Shown here: positions 1 to 8,560 of the stretch, in pieces | How positions within the stretch are numbered: the first letter of the stretch is position 1 | Layout: every line of letters begins with the position of its first letter | Source of the DNA: Saccharicrinis sp050589685 | GTDB taxonomy: Bacteria > Bacteroidota > Bacteroidia > Bacteroidales > Marinilabiliaceae | Length of the DNA: 64,000 nt | Direction of reading: 5' to 3' | NCBI RefSeq assembly: GCF_050589685.1 | Contig: NZ_JBNGOS010000033.1 | Location: forward strand, 16,276 to 80,275 | The notes under the pieces: generated by a model | Databases searched by the model: none | Seen by the model: the letters and a program-made list of their open reading frames with translations, nothing else | What the model was told of the DNA's origin: nothing | Program-made: the position numbers and the translations under genes

Positions 1-952
1 CCTGAAAGCCTTTTTCAAATACACTATCCGGGATATCACACGATTCCAGGTGCATCCTTAAATCAGGCTCCGTGACTTCAAGCTCAGAACACAATTCATC
101 GTAAAAAATATTGAATGCTACTCTAATGGGTTCTTTTTGAGATGTGGGAACCAAAGCTAAAGCGGAAGCTTCACGTGCGATGGCATTCCTCAGGTTTCCG
201 CCACTAAACTTGTTCAACCTTAATCCGTATTCCCGGGAAGCGTTCCATAAAAAACGATTCAGTATTTTGTTGGCATTCCCAAGACCTTTATGTATATCAT
301 CGCCAGAATGCCCTCCTTTTAAACCAGAAACATCCATCTTAAAAGCAAAGCAATTAAGCGGTGTTTCTTCCATTTGGATTTCAAAAGTGGCCACCGTGTC
401 AACACCCCCTGCGCACCCAATAAATAATTCACCATCATCCTCAGAATCCAGGTTCAGGAGTATTTTACTTTTGAAGAAGCCTTTTTTTAAGCTAAATGCT
501 CCGGTCAGCCCCGTTTCCTCATCAACGGTAAACAAACACTCCAGATCGCCGTGTTTGATGTCATTACTTGCCAGCAAAGCCAACTGGGCAGCCATACCGA
601 TTCCATCGTCGGCACCCAATGTGGTATCGGTAGCTTTAACCCATTCACCGTCAATTTTCGGGACTATCGGGTCTTTATCGAAGTTGTGTTTTACGTGGGA
701 ATGCTTTTCGCATACCATATCCACATGCGATTGCAATACCACGGATTCCAAGTCCTCGCATCCCTTGGTGGCAGGTTTGAGAATCAGTATATTCCCTATT
801 TCGTCCTGTTTATATTCCAACCTGTGTTCCTCGGCAAAAGATACCAGGTACGCTAATATCTTCTCTTCTTTTTTCGATGGCCTGGGGATTTGACATATCT
901 TTTCGAAATATTTCCATACTACAGCCGGTTCTAACGATTCTAAAATATTCAT
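1..952 (-). CDS. pepD: Aminoacyl-histidine dipeptidase (cytosolic non-specific dipeptidase, M20), C-terminus cut by window edge
   Basis: Cytosolic metallo-dipeptidase that hydrolyses Xaa-His and other dipeptides. The minus strand is open from the ATG at 952-950 for 317 codons and runs off the left edge; the family is about 480-490 residues, so roughly the last third is missing. Visible M20 motifs are QSHVDMVC (His76, Asp78), GADDGIGMA (Asp115/116), TVDEETGL (Glu145/146) and HSGDDI, which supply the zinc ligands and catalytic acid. The spacing closely follows E. coli PepD. The gene stands alone; the next gene (sirB1-like) is in the same direction about 265 bp upstream. The plus-strand frames over this region are antisense shadows. 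Confidence 0.93.
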   Translation of the reverse strand, partial: MNILESLEPAVVWKYFEKICQIPRPSKKEEKILAYLVSFAEEHRLEYKQDEIGNILILKPATKGCEDLESVVLQSHVDMVCEKHSHVKHNFDKDPIVPKIDGEWVKATDTTLGADDGIGMAAQLALLASNDIKHGDLECLFTVDEETGLTGAFSLKKGFFKSKILLNLDSEDDGELFIGCAGGVDTVATFEIQMEETPLNCFAFKMDVSGLKGGHSGDDIHKGLGNANKILNRFLWNASREYGLRLNKFSGGNLRNAIAREASALALVPTSQKEPIRVAFNIFYDELCSELEVTEPDLRMHLESCDIPDSVFEKGFQ

Positions 953-1217
953 TTCATTATTATTTTAACTTTTAAACACACTTGATGAAAATCAACAAGT
1001 TAACCACACCCTTCAAAGCGAAGCAGCACCACTGGCTCGTTTCATCGGTTATTTTTTTGAAGCTATAAAAATAAAACGTAAAATTAGCATATGAGATGAG
1101 CATTCTCAGCTATACTTACACCAGGAAGTCTTTGGTATATCCGAGAAAAAAAACTGACCTTAATCCGTTAAATTACATCCGATCCGCTATCAAGAGAATA
1201 TGAGACTTGTTCCCTGA

Positions 1218-2084
1218 TTATTTGAACAATTCCAATAGAAGCATAATCTCCTCCTTTTTATGTTCATTACCTTGGTTTTCGTATGCATACGATAAATTGA
1301 ACAGCACTCTTTTAATAATATCCAAGTTAGCGCAAGGATTAAAGTAAGACGATATATTGTTTAATTTTTGTTGTTTAATGAAGTATTCTATTTCTTTTCT
1401 TCCCAAGATCGCCCCTTTATTTACAGGGTTAATGTAAAACATCACATTATCCTTATGCCCGGCAGACGTAAAAGGATGAATATTTTCATCCAAAAAACAA
1501 AGGATAAAATTCTTCGGTAGGTTAACACCGTATATCGGTAAACCTAATCGTTGTGCCACTACCGAGTATATGATAGACAAGGATATCGGATTACCTTTTT
1601 TAGTATCAACCACCTCATTGATATATGAGTTTTGCGGAGCAAAAAAGTTGGCACTATTCCTTACATACTTATGGATATCAAACATGACATGATTAATAAT
1701 CCTAACTTTTTCCAGTGAGGTAAGGTGATCGTTCAGTTCCAGCCAAACATCTTTACGCAATTTGTTTACCTTTTCGTTTAATTCGTCGTAGTTCAGTTCG
1801 GGATATTGATATTTGGCAACCAAAAACGCCCCATAAAACAAATCTTTTCCGCCCTCATTCACCCACTTGGCCATAAGACTTTTTACGTCATTCAACTGAA
1901 GTGTATGAATAATGTTTTCAACCCTTTTTTGAAAAACGTCGTCATGAGATATTTCCCAGGCTTTTTCCAACTCATCGACTACTTCAATCTCTTCTTGAAG
2001 CAACTGCTCCTCTACCGTACTAAATACCACCTCGTTAGGATCATCCAATAAAGATATTAATGCGTGTACTTTTGTCTTATCCAT
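1218..2084 (-). CDS. SirB1-family transglutaminase-like protein
   Basis: 288-residue protein of the SirB1 / transglutaminase-like family (Transglut_core2). The family signature is clear: KGNPISLSIIYSVVAQRLGL followed by PIYGVNLPKNFIL, around residues 165-200. Members also have an N-terminal helical repeat region and a C-terminal helical, TPR-like tail; the molecular function is unproven and most members lack a complete catalytic triad. I chose the ATG at 2084, which has a GGGAG-like ribosome site just upstream; a GTG three codons earlier (2093) is an alternative. It lies 20 bp downstream of the nucleoside phosphorylase gene on the same strand, so the two are probably cotranscribed. Confidence 0.85.
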   Translation of the reverse strand: MDKTKVHALISLLDDPNEVVFSTVEEQLLQEEIEVVDELEKAWEISHDDVFQKRVENIIHTLQLNDVKSLMAKWVNEGGKDLFYGAFLVAKYQYPELNYDELNEKVNKLRKDVWLELNDHLTSLEKVRIINHVMFDIHKYVRNSANFFAPQNSYINEVVDTKKGNPISLSIIYSVVAQRLGLPIYGVNLPKNFILCFLDENIHPFTSAGHKDNVMFYINPVNKGAILGRKEIEYFIKQQKLNNISSYFNPCANLDIIKRVLFNLSYAYENQGNEHKKEEIMLLLELFK

Positions 2085-2104
2085 GGCTCCCACTTTTAAT
2101 GTTG

Positions 2105-2980
2105 TTAAACCAAACTATCCAGTACCTTCTCTATCAAATCCTTCATAACTGGCTTATAATCGTTACTGTATTCCCCTGCTTTTCGATTTGCGATAATGGC
2201 ACAAACTGTGGCTGCATTGTGCCCTAACAACTTCGACAATCCATAAATTGCCGAACACTCCATTTCGTAATTAGTTATTCTGTGCTGGTCATGTCTAAAA
2301 TTACTGATTTTTTCGTTAATATCCACATCTTGAATACCTAAACGTATTATTCTTCCTTGTGGACCATAAAAACCGGGAGCCGAGATAGTAACACCCTGAT
2401 GAAATCCATTTACCGAGAGTTCGTCCAACAATTCCGATGAAGCATCTACTACATAAGGGGATGCAAGCAGTGGATTCCAATTCAAACCTTCTTTAAACTG
2501 TTGCTCAAAATCCAAATCCACTACCTCATCTCTTCCAGCATAAAAATTTAGCAAACCATCGAATCCTATTGCCTTTTTGCTTAACAAACAGCTGTCCACC
2601 GGCAGGTCTTTTTGCAAAGAACCAGAAGTACCTATTCGCACCAAATTAAGGGATTTCAAAACCTGTTTGACCGTTCGCGTTTTAAAGTCTACATTGACCA
2701 GGGCATCCAATTCATTAACCACAATATCGATATTATCGGTACCAATTCCTGTTGCCACAACCGAAAATCGCTTCCTTTTATAGGTACCTGTAACAGATAC
2801 AAACTCGCGGTTCCTGCGCTCAAGTTCAACCGTATCGAAAAAGGATACAACAGTTTCTACCCTGCCCGGGTCTCCGACCAAAATAATATTGTCGGCCAGT
2901 TCGCCGGGTTTTAGCTGAAGATGGAAAATACTTCCATCCTTGTTTATTATTAATTCTGATTCTTCTATTCTTCGTGCCAT
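2105..2980 (-). CDS. udp: Nucleoside (uridine) phosphorylase
   Basis: 291-residue nucleoside phosphorylase-I family enzyme, best matched to uridine phosphorylase, which splits uridine into uracil and ribose-1-phosphate for pyrimidine salvage. Motifs: GDPGRV near residue 37 (phosphate loop), ATGIGTDNID, RIGTSGSLQ and NYEMECSAIYGL (the region that contacts the ribose). The start is set at the ATG at 2980 because the family alignment begins about there (MARRIEESEL); a frame extending 21 codons upstream has no family support. It is the first gene of a likely two-gene operon with the SirB1-like gene. Confidence 0.88.
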   Translation of the reverse strand: MARRIEESELIINKDGSIFHLQLKPGELADNIILVGDPGRVETVVSFFDTVELERRNREFVSVTGTYKRKRFSVVATGIGTDNIDIVVNELDALVNVDFKTRTVKQVLKSLNLVRIGTSGSLQKDLPVDSCLLSKKAIGFDGLLNFYAGRDEVVDLDFEQQFKEGLNWNPLLASPYVVDASSELLDELSVNGFHQGVTISAPGFYGPQGRIIRLGIQDVDINEKISNFRHDQHRITNYEMECSAIYGLSKLLGHNAATVCAIIANRKAGEYSNDYKPVMKDLIEKVLDSLV

Positions 2981-3148
2981 GCTATATTGTGATAATTTAA
3001 AGCAAGGTATATTTTTTTTGTAAAACATGTAATCTTTTATCATAAAAAAACTTTTAAAAACTTTTTATATGTTGTACCCCAAAGCCACAACCGATATAAA
3101 CTTACTTTTAAATTGTCTAAGGCACAAGGGTTAACCCTGTTTTGGCAA

Positions 3149-3187
3149 ATCACTCATTGGGGTGCAGTACGAGACCAATTGAGTGAT
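3149..3187. other. Dyad-symmetric element between udp and the DUF4293 gene
   Basis: ATCACTCATTGG (3149-3160) is mirrored by CCAATTGAGTGAT (3175-3187), giving a 12-bp stem with one bulge around a 14-nt loop. Just to the left is a perfect 12-bp palindrome AGGGTTAACCCT (3127-3138). The element lies between the divergent udp and DUF4293 genes. It may be a regulatory site or the trace of an old insertion. No protein similarity was seen in the frames across it. Confidence 0.45.
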
Positions 3188-3307
3188 GCACTGCATCGAA
3201 TCCACAACGCATACAACATCGTACCCGAGATATTGCTTCCGGATGTTGGGCCTAATAAAACCTTTTATCATCTAGGAAGAATACGACAAAAATTCATTTT
3301 TTCTTTC

Positions 3308-3315
3308 TATTTTTG
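3308..3315 (+). promoter_or_regulatory. Bacteroidota -7 promoter box for the DUF4293 gene
   Basis: TATTTTTG fits the Bacteroidota sigma-A -7 consensus TAnnTTTG and is followed by C, as is common. It ends 16 bp before the ATG at 3332, which gives a very short leader. No clear -33 TTG element is present. Confidence 0.55.
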
Positions 3316-3331
3316 CCCAAAATTATTGACT

Positions 3332-3793
3332 ATGATACAAAGAATCCAGACTATTTATTTATTGATAGCATTGGCTTTTGGTGCTTCCATGTTTTTTGCA
3401 CCTCAGATAACGTTTGCTGCGGATACTGAATATATATTAAACTATACTGGAATTAAAGCAGCAGCGGCAACTGAAAACACTAAAAGCATCCCCACCATTG
3501 CTTTAACCATACTATTGGTGCTTACTCCAATGGTATCGTTAATGGCAATATTTCTTTTTAAGAAAAGGATGATTCAAATTAGACTTTGTGCGGCAAATAT
3601 CGGTTTGTTGTTGGGTACAACCGCTCTGATTTACTATTTCGGAACCGTTGGGTTGAAACAACTTTCTGCAACCCACTTAACTTATGGAATCAGCACGGTA
3701 TTTCCTATTGCTGGTGCCATCCTTAATTTTCTGGCATTAAGAGGTATTGGCAAAGATGAGGCCTTGGTAAGATCAATGGATAGAATCAGGTAA
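3332..3793 (+). CDS. DUF4293 family membrane protein
   Basis: 153-residue integral membrane protein of the Bacteroidota-specific DUF4293 family; function unknown. It begins with the typical MIQRIQTIYLLIA and has four predicted hydrophobic helices (about residues 6-25, 52-72, 82-100 and 112-130) with a positively charged C-terminus. The frame continues 73 codons further upstream, but that part crosses the dyad-symmetric intergenic DNA and lacks family similarity. The internal ATG at 3332 follows a -7 box by 16 bp and matches the family start. A terminator lies downstream, beyond repeat copy 1. Confidence 0.85.
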   Translation: MIQRIQTIYLLIALAFGASMFFAPQITFAADTEYILNYTGIKAAAATENTKSIPTIALTILLVLTPMVSLMAIFLFKKRMIQIRLCAANIGLLLGTTALIYYFGTVGLKQLSATHLTYGISTVFPIAGAILNFLALRGIGKDEALVRSMDRIR

Positions 3794-3813
3794 ACGTGTC
3801 TTTTAGCCGTTCT

Positions 3814-3980
3814 ACCCATAATGTACTAGAATCCGGTTACGCAATTAAACTACTGCAAAACACGGTGTTTCACTGAGTTGCTGCAACTCTCCAGAGGGGT
3901 GCTATGCCTTATTTCAGCAACGCCTTGTTTTATGGTATTTTAAATGCTCATTACCTGCCTATAATACATATCCGGGTTTA
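3814..3980 (+). repeat. Interspersed palindromic repeat, copy 1 (short subtype)
   Basis: 167-bp copy of a repeat also found at 11338, 52017 and 59007. The left end (CCCATAATGTACTAGAATCC) and right end (ATAATACATATCCGGGTTTA) are diverged terminal inverted repeats. Inside are the conserved segments TTTCACTGAGTTGCTGCAAC and CAGCAACGCCTTGTTTTA. This copy lacks the internal CCGAAAGTAATCGG segment of copies 2 and 4. It sits between the 3' ends of the convergent DUF4293 and guaB genes. Confidence 0.8.
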
Positions 3981-3993
3981 AGGAAAATATTTT

Positions 3994-4018
3994 AAGCTGC
4001 AGAGATGCGGCTTTTTTT
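3994..4018 (+). terminator. Rho-independent terminator after the DUF4293 gene
   Basis: Stem AAGCTGCA / TGCGGCTT (one G-U pair) with a GAGA loop, followed by seven T residues on the plus strand. Confidence 0.7.
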
Positions 4019-4104
4019 ATGTGAATATTTTATAATCAGAAGAACATGTTTCTACGCACCAAAAAACTTATTCAACTTTATTTGCTTTGGCTCATCTACC
4101 TTTT

Positions 4105-4146
4105 AAAAACAAAACGCCCCTTCAATGCGACTGCAAAGAAGGGACG
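4105..4146 (-). terminator. Terminator of guaB
   Basis: On the minus strand a 9-bp stem (CGTCCCTTC / GAAGGGGCG, one G-U pair) is followed by TTTTGTTTTT. It begins 27 bp beyond the guaB stop codon. Confidence 0.75.
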
Positions 4147-4172
4147 TCCTTATTTCGGTGACTAACTAGTTT

Positions 4173-5666
4173 TTAGTTTTTGGTCTCTTTTACAATAACG
4201 TCATGTGCACCACCTTCAATAATACTTGTTGAGGACACCAAGGTAAGTTTAGTATCCGTTTGCAATTCGCTCAACGAACCAACTCCGCTACTACACATGG
4301 TAGCTTTTATTTTACCTACGGTCACTTCTACATTATCTTTTAGTTTACCCGCATAAGGAACGTAACTATCCACCCCTTCTTCAAATTTAAGATTGCTGTT
4401 ACCTCCCATATCGTAACGCTGCCAGTTGCGTGCCCTGTTAGAACCTTCGCCCCAGTATTCCTTCACGTAATTACCACCGATCAACAACTTTCGGGTTGGG
4501 CTTTCGTCGAAACGGGCAAAATACCTACCCATCATCAAAAAATCGGCACCCATGGCCAATGCCAGTGTCATATGATAGTCCTGCACGATACCACCGTCTG
4601 AACAAATTGGGATATACACCCCTGTTTTTTGGTAATACATATCTCTTGCTGCTGCTACTTCAATCAAAGCCGTGGCCTGCCCTCTACCAATTCCTTTTTG
4701 CTCACGCGTAATACAGATAGAGCCTCCGCCAACACCAACCTTAATAAAATCGGCACCTGCTTCGGCCAAATACATAAATCCATCTGTATCCACCACATTT
4801 CCAGCTCCCACTAAAACCTCCCCAAAATTACCTTTTATATACTGAATAGTTTCCTTTTGCCATTCTGAAAACCCATCTGACGAATCAATACAAACCACAT
4901 CAACCCCAGCCTCTACCAAAGCGGGAACCCTTTCCTGATAATCACGGGTGTTAATACCTGCACCCACCAAAAGTCGCTTGTGCTTATCCAGCAACTCATT
5001 AGGATGTTCCTTATGGCTATCGTAATCTTTGCGAAAAACAAAATATTGCAAATTTTTATCCTCATCCAGGATGGGCAAGGTATTTAACTTATGCTCCCAG
5101 ATCACATCATTCGCTTCTTTTAACGAGATACCACCTTCTCCATAAATTAAATCTTTTAATGGTGTCATAAATTCTTTCACCTTTCTACTGTGATCGTCTC
5201 TGCTCGGTCTATAATCCCTGCCTGTAACAAGTCCTTTGAAAGCACCTGTGGCAGATCCGTCCTCGGTAACACCAATGGTTGAAAACCCGGTTCTTTCCTT
5301 TAAAGCGATAACATCTTTTAGAGTGTGTTCTGGTGTCAGGTTAGCCCTGCTCTCCACAAACCCTGCCTTATGTTCCTTAACCCGTTTAACCATTTTGCAT
5401 TGTTCCTCAATACCCTGCGAACCAAAAATAAATGATAATCCACCTTCCTTGGCCAAAGCTTTTGCCATTCCATCATCTGATACAGACTGCATGATAGATG
5501 ATACAAATGGAATATTTAATGAAATTGCCGGTTCCTCACCTTTTTTAAACTTTACCAATGGTGTCCTCAAATTAATTTTATCGGGCGTGTGTTCCTTTGT
5601 GGTTAAACCCGGAATAATGAGGTACTCATTAAAGGTTCTTGATACTTCGTTGATGATATTTGCCAT
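4173..5666 (-). CDS. guaB: IMP dehydrogenase (Tritrichomonas-type)
   Basis: 497-residue IMP dehydrogenase, which oxidises IMP to XMP with NAD+, the committed step of GMP synthesis in the cytosol. The TIM barrel is interrupted by a CBS-pair region (about residues 110-225). The catalytic loop GGGSICITR places the nucleophile at Cys318. The flap NWQRYD gives the Arg417-Tyr418 dyad. These residues and the surrounding text closely match, from memory, the Tritrichomonas foetus enzyme (Cys319, Arg418, Tyr419) rather than the usual bacterial GuaB loop. The start is the ATG at 5666 (MANIINEVSR); a frame reaching back to 5738 crosses the promoter. The gene is single, with its own promoter box and terminator. 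Confidence 0.96.
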   Translation of the reverse strand: MANIINEVSRTFNEYLIIPGLTTKEHTPDKINLRTPLVKFKKGEEPAISLNIPFVSSIMQSVSDDGMAKALAKEGGLSFIFGSQGIEEQCKMVKRVKEHKAGFVESRANLTPEHTLKDVIALKERTGFSTIGVTEDGSATGAFKGLVTGRDYRPSRDDHSRKVKEFMTPLKDLIYGEGGISLKEANDVIWEHKLNTLPILDEDKNLQYFVFRKDYDSHKEHPNELLDKHKRLLVGAGINTRDYQERVPALVEAGVDVVCIDSSDGFSEWQKETIQYIKGNFGEVLVGAGNVVDTDGFMYLAEAGADFIKVGVGGGSICITREQKGIGRGQATALIEVAAARDMYYQKTGVYIPICSDGGIVQDYHMTLALAMGADFLMMGRYFARFDESPTRKLLIGGNYVKEYWGEGSNRARNWQRYDMGGNSNLKFEEGVDSYVPYAGKLKDNVEVTVGKIKATMCSSGVGSLSELQTDTKLTLVSSTSIIEGGAHDVIVKETKN

Positions 5667-5689
5667 AGTAGTTCGAATGAAAAATTGCG

Positions 5690-5697
5690 CAAAAATA
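5690..5697 (-). promoter_or_regulatory. -7 promoter box of guaB
   Basis: On the minus strand TATTTTTG, preceding GC, matches TAnnTTTG. It lies 23 bp upstream of the guaB ATG. Confidence 0.6.
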
Positions 5698-5921
5698 TAC
5701 ATTTTTTTTCTATTAACCGCGTAATGACAAAAATTCACAATTTAATGAAGAAATTTGACCTTCTCCCTTTAATACAAATTATAAGTTATTTTTTAAACTT
5801 TCCGAACGTAATTCAATTGTGCCACAGCATAATTAGACCAACCAGGCAACGTATCCTAGACCCAATTCTGTATTTCTTCCTCATTAAAATAGTCACCATC
5901 AAAAATTGTATGATTAAAGTC

Positions 5922-6818
5922 TTATTCAAAGCACTTCGCAAAGAATTGTATTAGTGGATCTGTAACCAATGTTTCACCATAGTCGCCAATCGCATTATTT
6001 ATTCCGGCATGGTCGTAAATACTTCCGTCCACCTCTGACACAGATACACCTTTTGATTTTAACGTATCAATGAATTCATCGGCATATGCTATTCGTCCGG
6101 CAGCACCTCTTTTGGCTATAAAAAATCCAGGGTATGTATTGCCGTTAGCAATATTGAACAAAGGTGATGCTTCTTTATTTATGGTTTCACCAAATCCAAA
6201 TGCATTGATATACATTTCCTGATTGGTACCATTTTTTACCTGTTCGTCTACATCGTAGCTTTCGGTATCTATACAAGCTACACCTTTAATATCAAATAAG
6301 GATAACCCTACGTCATTTAAAAACATTGGGTTAGTACCTGTAAGAGCCACCAAATGCGCTCCTGCACTATGCCCTAACAGTGCAATTTTGTTTTTATCAC
6401 CTCCCAACGAACCAATATGGGTGTAAATCCACAGCAATGCATCAGCAACATCAATATTGTGATCGGGATATTTTATCCTGCTTGTATTATCAATTTCAAA
6501 AGGAAAAGGGCTCAACCTGTAGTTTATACTTACAAAAACATAGTTTAAGGAGCGAAACAAATCTATTTTATTGTCTAACTGGGAAGCTTTATCGCCAATA
6601 CTCCAACCACCTCCGTGCACATAGACAACTATAGGTTTTTTGTTGGATATATCGCTTGTATAATAAACATCCAAACTTAATAGATTTTTAGAAACACCGT
6701 CAATATTCTTGTATTGATAGGTATCGAACTTAATTATTACAGGTTCTACATCATCACCTTCACCTTTAGTGGTACAACTCATATTCCACCATATCAATAT
6801 AAATAGTAGGTAACGCAT
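5922..6818 (-). CDS. Alpha/beta hydrolase (carboxylesterase-like) lipoprotein
   Basis: 298-residue alpha/beta-hydrolase of the esterase/lipase (BD-FAE/HSL-like) group. The N-terminus MRYLLFILIWWNMSCTT is a short lipoprotein signal with the lipobox Cys at 15, so the enzyme is probably membrane-anchored on the periplasmic side. Visible motifs are YVHGGGWS (oxyanion hole, ~residue 66), LLGHSAGAH (nucleophile Ser, ~150) and a late YDHAGI supplying the catalytic His. The substrate cannot be told from sequence; an acyl ester or acetylated glycan is plausible. It is isolated, with guaB downstream on the same strand and the kdsC gene diverging upstream. Confidence 0.85.
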   Translation of the reverse strand: MRYLLFILIWWNMSCTTKGEGDDVEPVIIKFDTYQYKNIDGVSKNLLSLDVYYTSDISNKKPIVVYVHGGGWSIGDKASQLDNKIDLFRSLNYVFVSINYRLSPFPFEIDNTSRIKYPDHNIDVADALLWIYTHIGSLGGDKNKIALLGHSAGAHLVALTGTNPMFLNDVGLSLFDIKGVACIDTESYDVDEQVKNGTNQEMYINAFGFGETINKEASPLFNIANGNTYPGFFIAKRGAAGRIAYADEFIDTLKSKGVSVSEVDGSIYDHAGINNAIGDYGETLVTDPLIQFFAKCFE

Positions 6819-7035
6819 AACTTTTTTATGCTTAGACGGATTCTTTTAGTAAAAGTTTAACCGGGCATAAGATTTATCATTTTATAGAAAATAATTCCGG
6901 AACAGGGCACTGGCTCAACGCTACGGCCAGCCATTAAATCATCATCAACATACTGCATAATAGAACTTTGAACCAACACCAACAAAAAAACAGCAAGTAA
7001 AAAACTTTGAACTTTCTACTTTTAACTCAAAACAA

Positions 7036-7043
7036 TAAGTTTG
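7036..7043 (+). promoter_or_regulatory. Candidate -7 box of the kdsC-ubiA-maf operon
   Basis: TAAGTTTG fits TAnnTTTG, 33 bp before the kdsC ATG. No -33 element at the expected spacing. Confidence 0.45.
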
Positions 7044-7076
7044 TATTTTGTAAATTCGCAGCAAACTACATGTTAC

Positions 7077-7592
7077 ATGAGCAATTTTAAAGAGGACTTA
7101 ATGAAGGTAAAGGCTTTTGCCTTTGATGTAGACGGTGTTTTGTCTGCTCAGATTATACCTATGGATTCTGAAGGTGTTCCTATGCGAACAATCAATATTA
7201 AAGATGGTTATGCCCTGCAATTGGCCGTTAAACTGGAATATCCAGTCGCAATAATTACAGGAGGTAATACCGAAGCTGTGAGAAAACGATACGAGTTATT
7301 GGGTATTGAAGATATTTACATGCGTGCCTCGGTAAAAGTTCCTCATTTTGAGAATTGGTTAAACAAAAGAAACCTAAAACCGGAGGATGTGATGTACATG
7401 GGCGACGATTTACCGGACTACCCTGTAATGGATGCGGTTGGTGTCCCTGTTTGTCCGGCCGATGCGGTTGAAGAAGTAAAGTCACTATGCAAATATATCA
7501 GCCATAAAAACGGAGGAGAGGGATGTGCACGCGATGTTATTGAACAGGTATTAAGGGCACACGGAAAGTGGGGATTGGATCATTCTTGGTAA
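7077..7592 (+). CDS. kdsC: HAD-family phosphatase, KDO-8-phosphate phosphatase-like
   Basis: 171-residue HAD-superfamily phosphatase of the KdsC type, which removes phosphate from 3-deoxy-D-manno-octulosonate 8-phosphate in LPS inner-core synthesis. Motif I FDVDGVL carries the nucleophile Asp and general acid. Motif II is the ITGG segment. The C-terminal MGDDLPDYPVM is the magnesium-binding motif typical of the tetrameric, cap-less KdsC enzymes. The ATG at 7077 (MSNFKEDL) is preferred over one 12 codons upstream, which overlaps the candidate promoter. It is the first gene of a kdsC-ubiA-maf run that is commonly seen in Bacteroidota. Confidence 0.88.
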   Translation: MSNFKEDLMKVKAFAFDVDGVLSAQIIPMDSEGVPMRTINIKDGYALQLAVKLEYPVAIITGGNTEAVRKRYELLGIEDIYMRASVKVPHFENWLNKRNLKPEDVMYMGDDLPDYPVMDAVGVPVCPADAVEEVKSLCKYISHKNGGEGCARDVIEQVLRAHGKWGLDHSW

Positions 7593-7602
7593 AAAAAATA
7601 CT

Positions 7603-8547
7603 ATGATATCATTATTGCGTTTAGTTCGCCTTCCCAATCTACTGATAATAGTGTTATTGCAATGCTTGATCAGGTATGGGTTAATCATACCAATTTTAAA
7701 CCATTTTGGTTATGAACCTGTTCTGTCCGATTTTCGATTTGGGTTGTTGGTATTGGCATCGGTTTGTTTGGCCGCATCGGGTTATGTGATTAACGATTAT
7801 TTCGACATTAAAATCGACCGTTTAAATCGTCCTGATAAAATGATAATCGACAATGGCCTGCAAAGACGGCAAGCCATGTTTTTTCATGTTATCCTATCGT
7901 TTATTGGGGTATTTATTGGCCTGTTTATTTCCTATATCGCGCGCAAGGAAACCTGGGCGCTTATGTTTTTGTTAATACCCGTCTTTCTTTGGTATTATTC
8001 CACTACATTTAAAAAACAAGGATTTATTGGTAACTTGATTGTAGCGGGTTTAACCGCCTTGGTTACCATTGTTGTAGTTTCGTTGGAATTTGCCATGTTG
8101 GTGCGTGTTCACGGCAATGCGATTGTAAATACCGAAGCTTGTTCAACCGCATGGTTCTGGACGTTAGGTTTTGCTTTTTTTGCGTTTGTGACCACCCTTA
8201 TCCGCGAGATCGTAAAAGACATGGAAGATGTTTTTGGGGACGAACAAGGTGGGTGCAGAACCTTGCCCATTGAAATAGGAATGAAATTCTCGAAAATTTT
8301 TGTGGTTATACTTACCTGCAGTACATTATTGTCCATATGGGGTTTGTATTTTACCTTCGATATTTTAAACAGCTCTATAATTACGCTTTGGTATATTGCT
8401 GTTTTAATAACAGCCCCCCTTATTTTATCCATTTATTTTTTATATAAAAGTAAAACACCAAAGGCATACCATCGTTTAAACACATTTTACAAACTGATTA
8501 TGTTGTTTGGAATTTTATATATCCTGGTAGCAGGGCAACTGTTTTAA
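7603..8547 (+). CDS. UbiA-family prenyltransferase
   Basis: 314-residue membrane prenyltransferase with about eight hydrophobic helices. The first Asp-rich motif NDYFDIKIDRLNRPD (residues 64-78) and the second around REIVKDMEDVFGDEQ bind the magnesium-diphosphate of an isoprenoid donor. Bacteroidota members in this kdsC-maf context are usually labelled geranylgeranylglycerol-phosphate geranylgeranyltransferase-like, but the acceptor is not established from sequence; menaquinone-type MenA is an alternative with less support from context. It starts 10 bp after kdsC and ends 13 bp before maf, so it is clearly in the operon. Confidence 0.85.
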   Translation: MISLLRLVRLPNLLIIVLLQCLIRYGLIIPILNHFGYEPVLSDFRFGLLVLASVCLAASGYVINDYFDIKIDRLNRPDKMIIDNGLQRRQAMFFHVILSFIGVFIGLFISYIARKETWALMFLLIPVFLWYYSTTFKKQGFIGNLIVAGLTALVTIVVVSLEFAMLVRVHGNAIVNTEACSTAWFWTLGFAFFAFVTTLIREIVKDMEDVFGDEQGGCRTLPIEIGMKFSKIFVVILTCSTLLSIWGLYFTFDILNSSIITLWYIAVLITAPLILSIYFLYKSKTPKAYHRLNTFYKLIMLFGILYILVAGQLF

Positions 8548-8560
8548 TGCAATATAGCGT

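Noticed and set aside
144..893. Long plus-strand frames at the left edge
   Set aside because: They are antisense to pepD, whose minus-strand protein has clear M20 motifs.
3113..3331. N-terminal extension of the DUF4293 protein
   Set aside because: The extension lies over dyad-symmetric DNA and a promoter box and has no family similarity.
5685..5954. 89-codon plus-strand frame between guaB and the esterase gene
   Set aside because: Overlaps the guaB promoter and both flanking coding ends; no domain signal.
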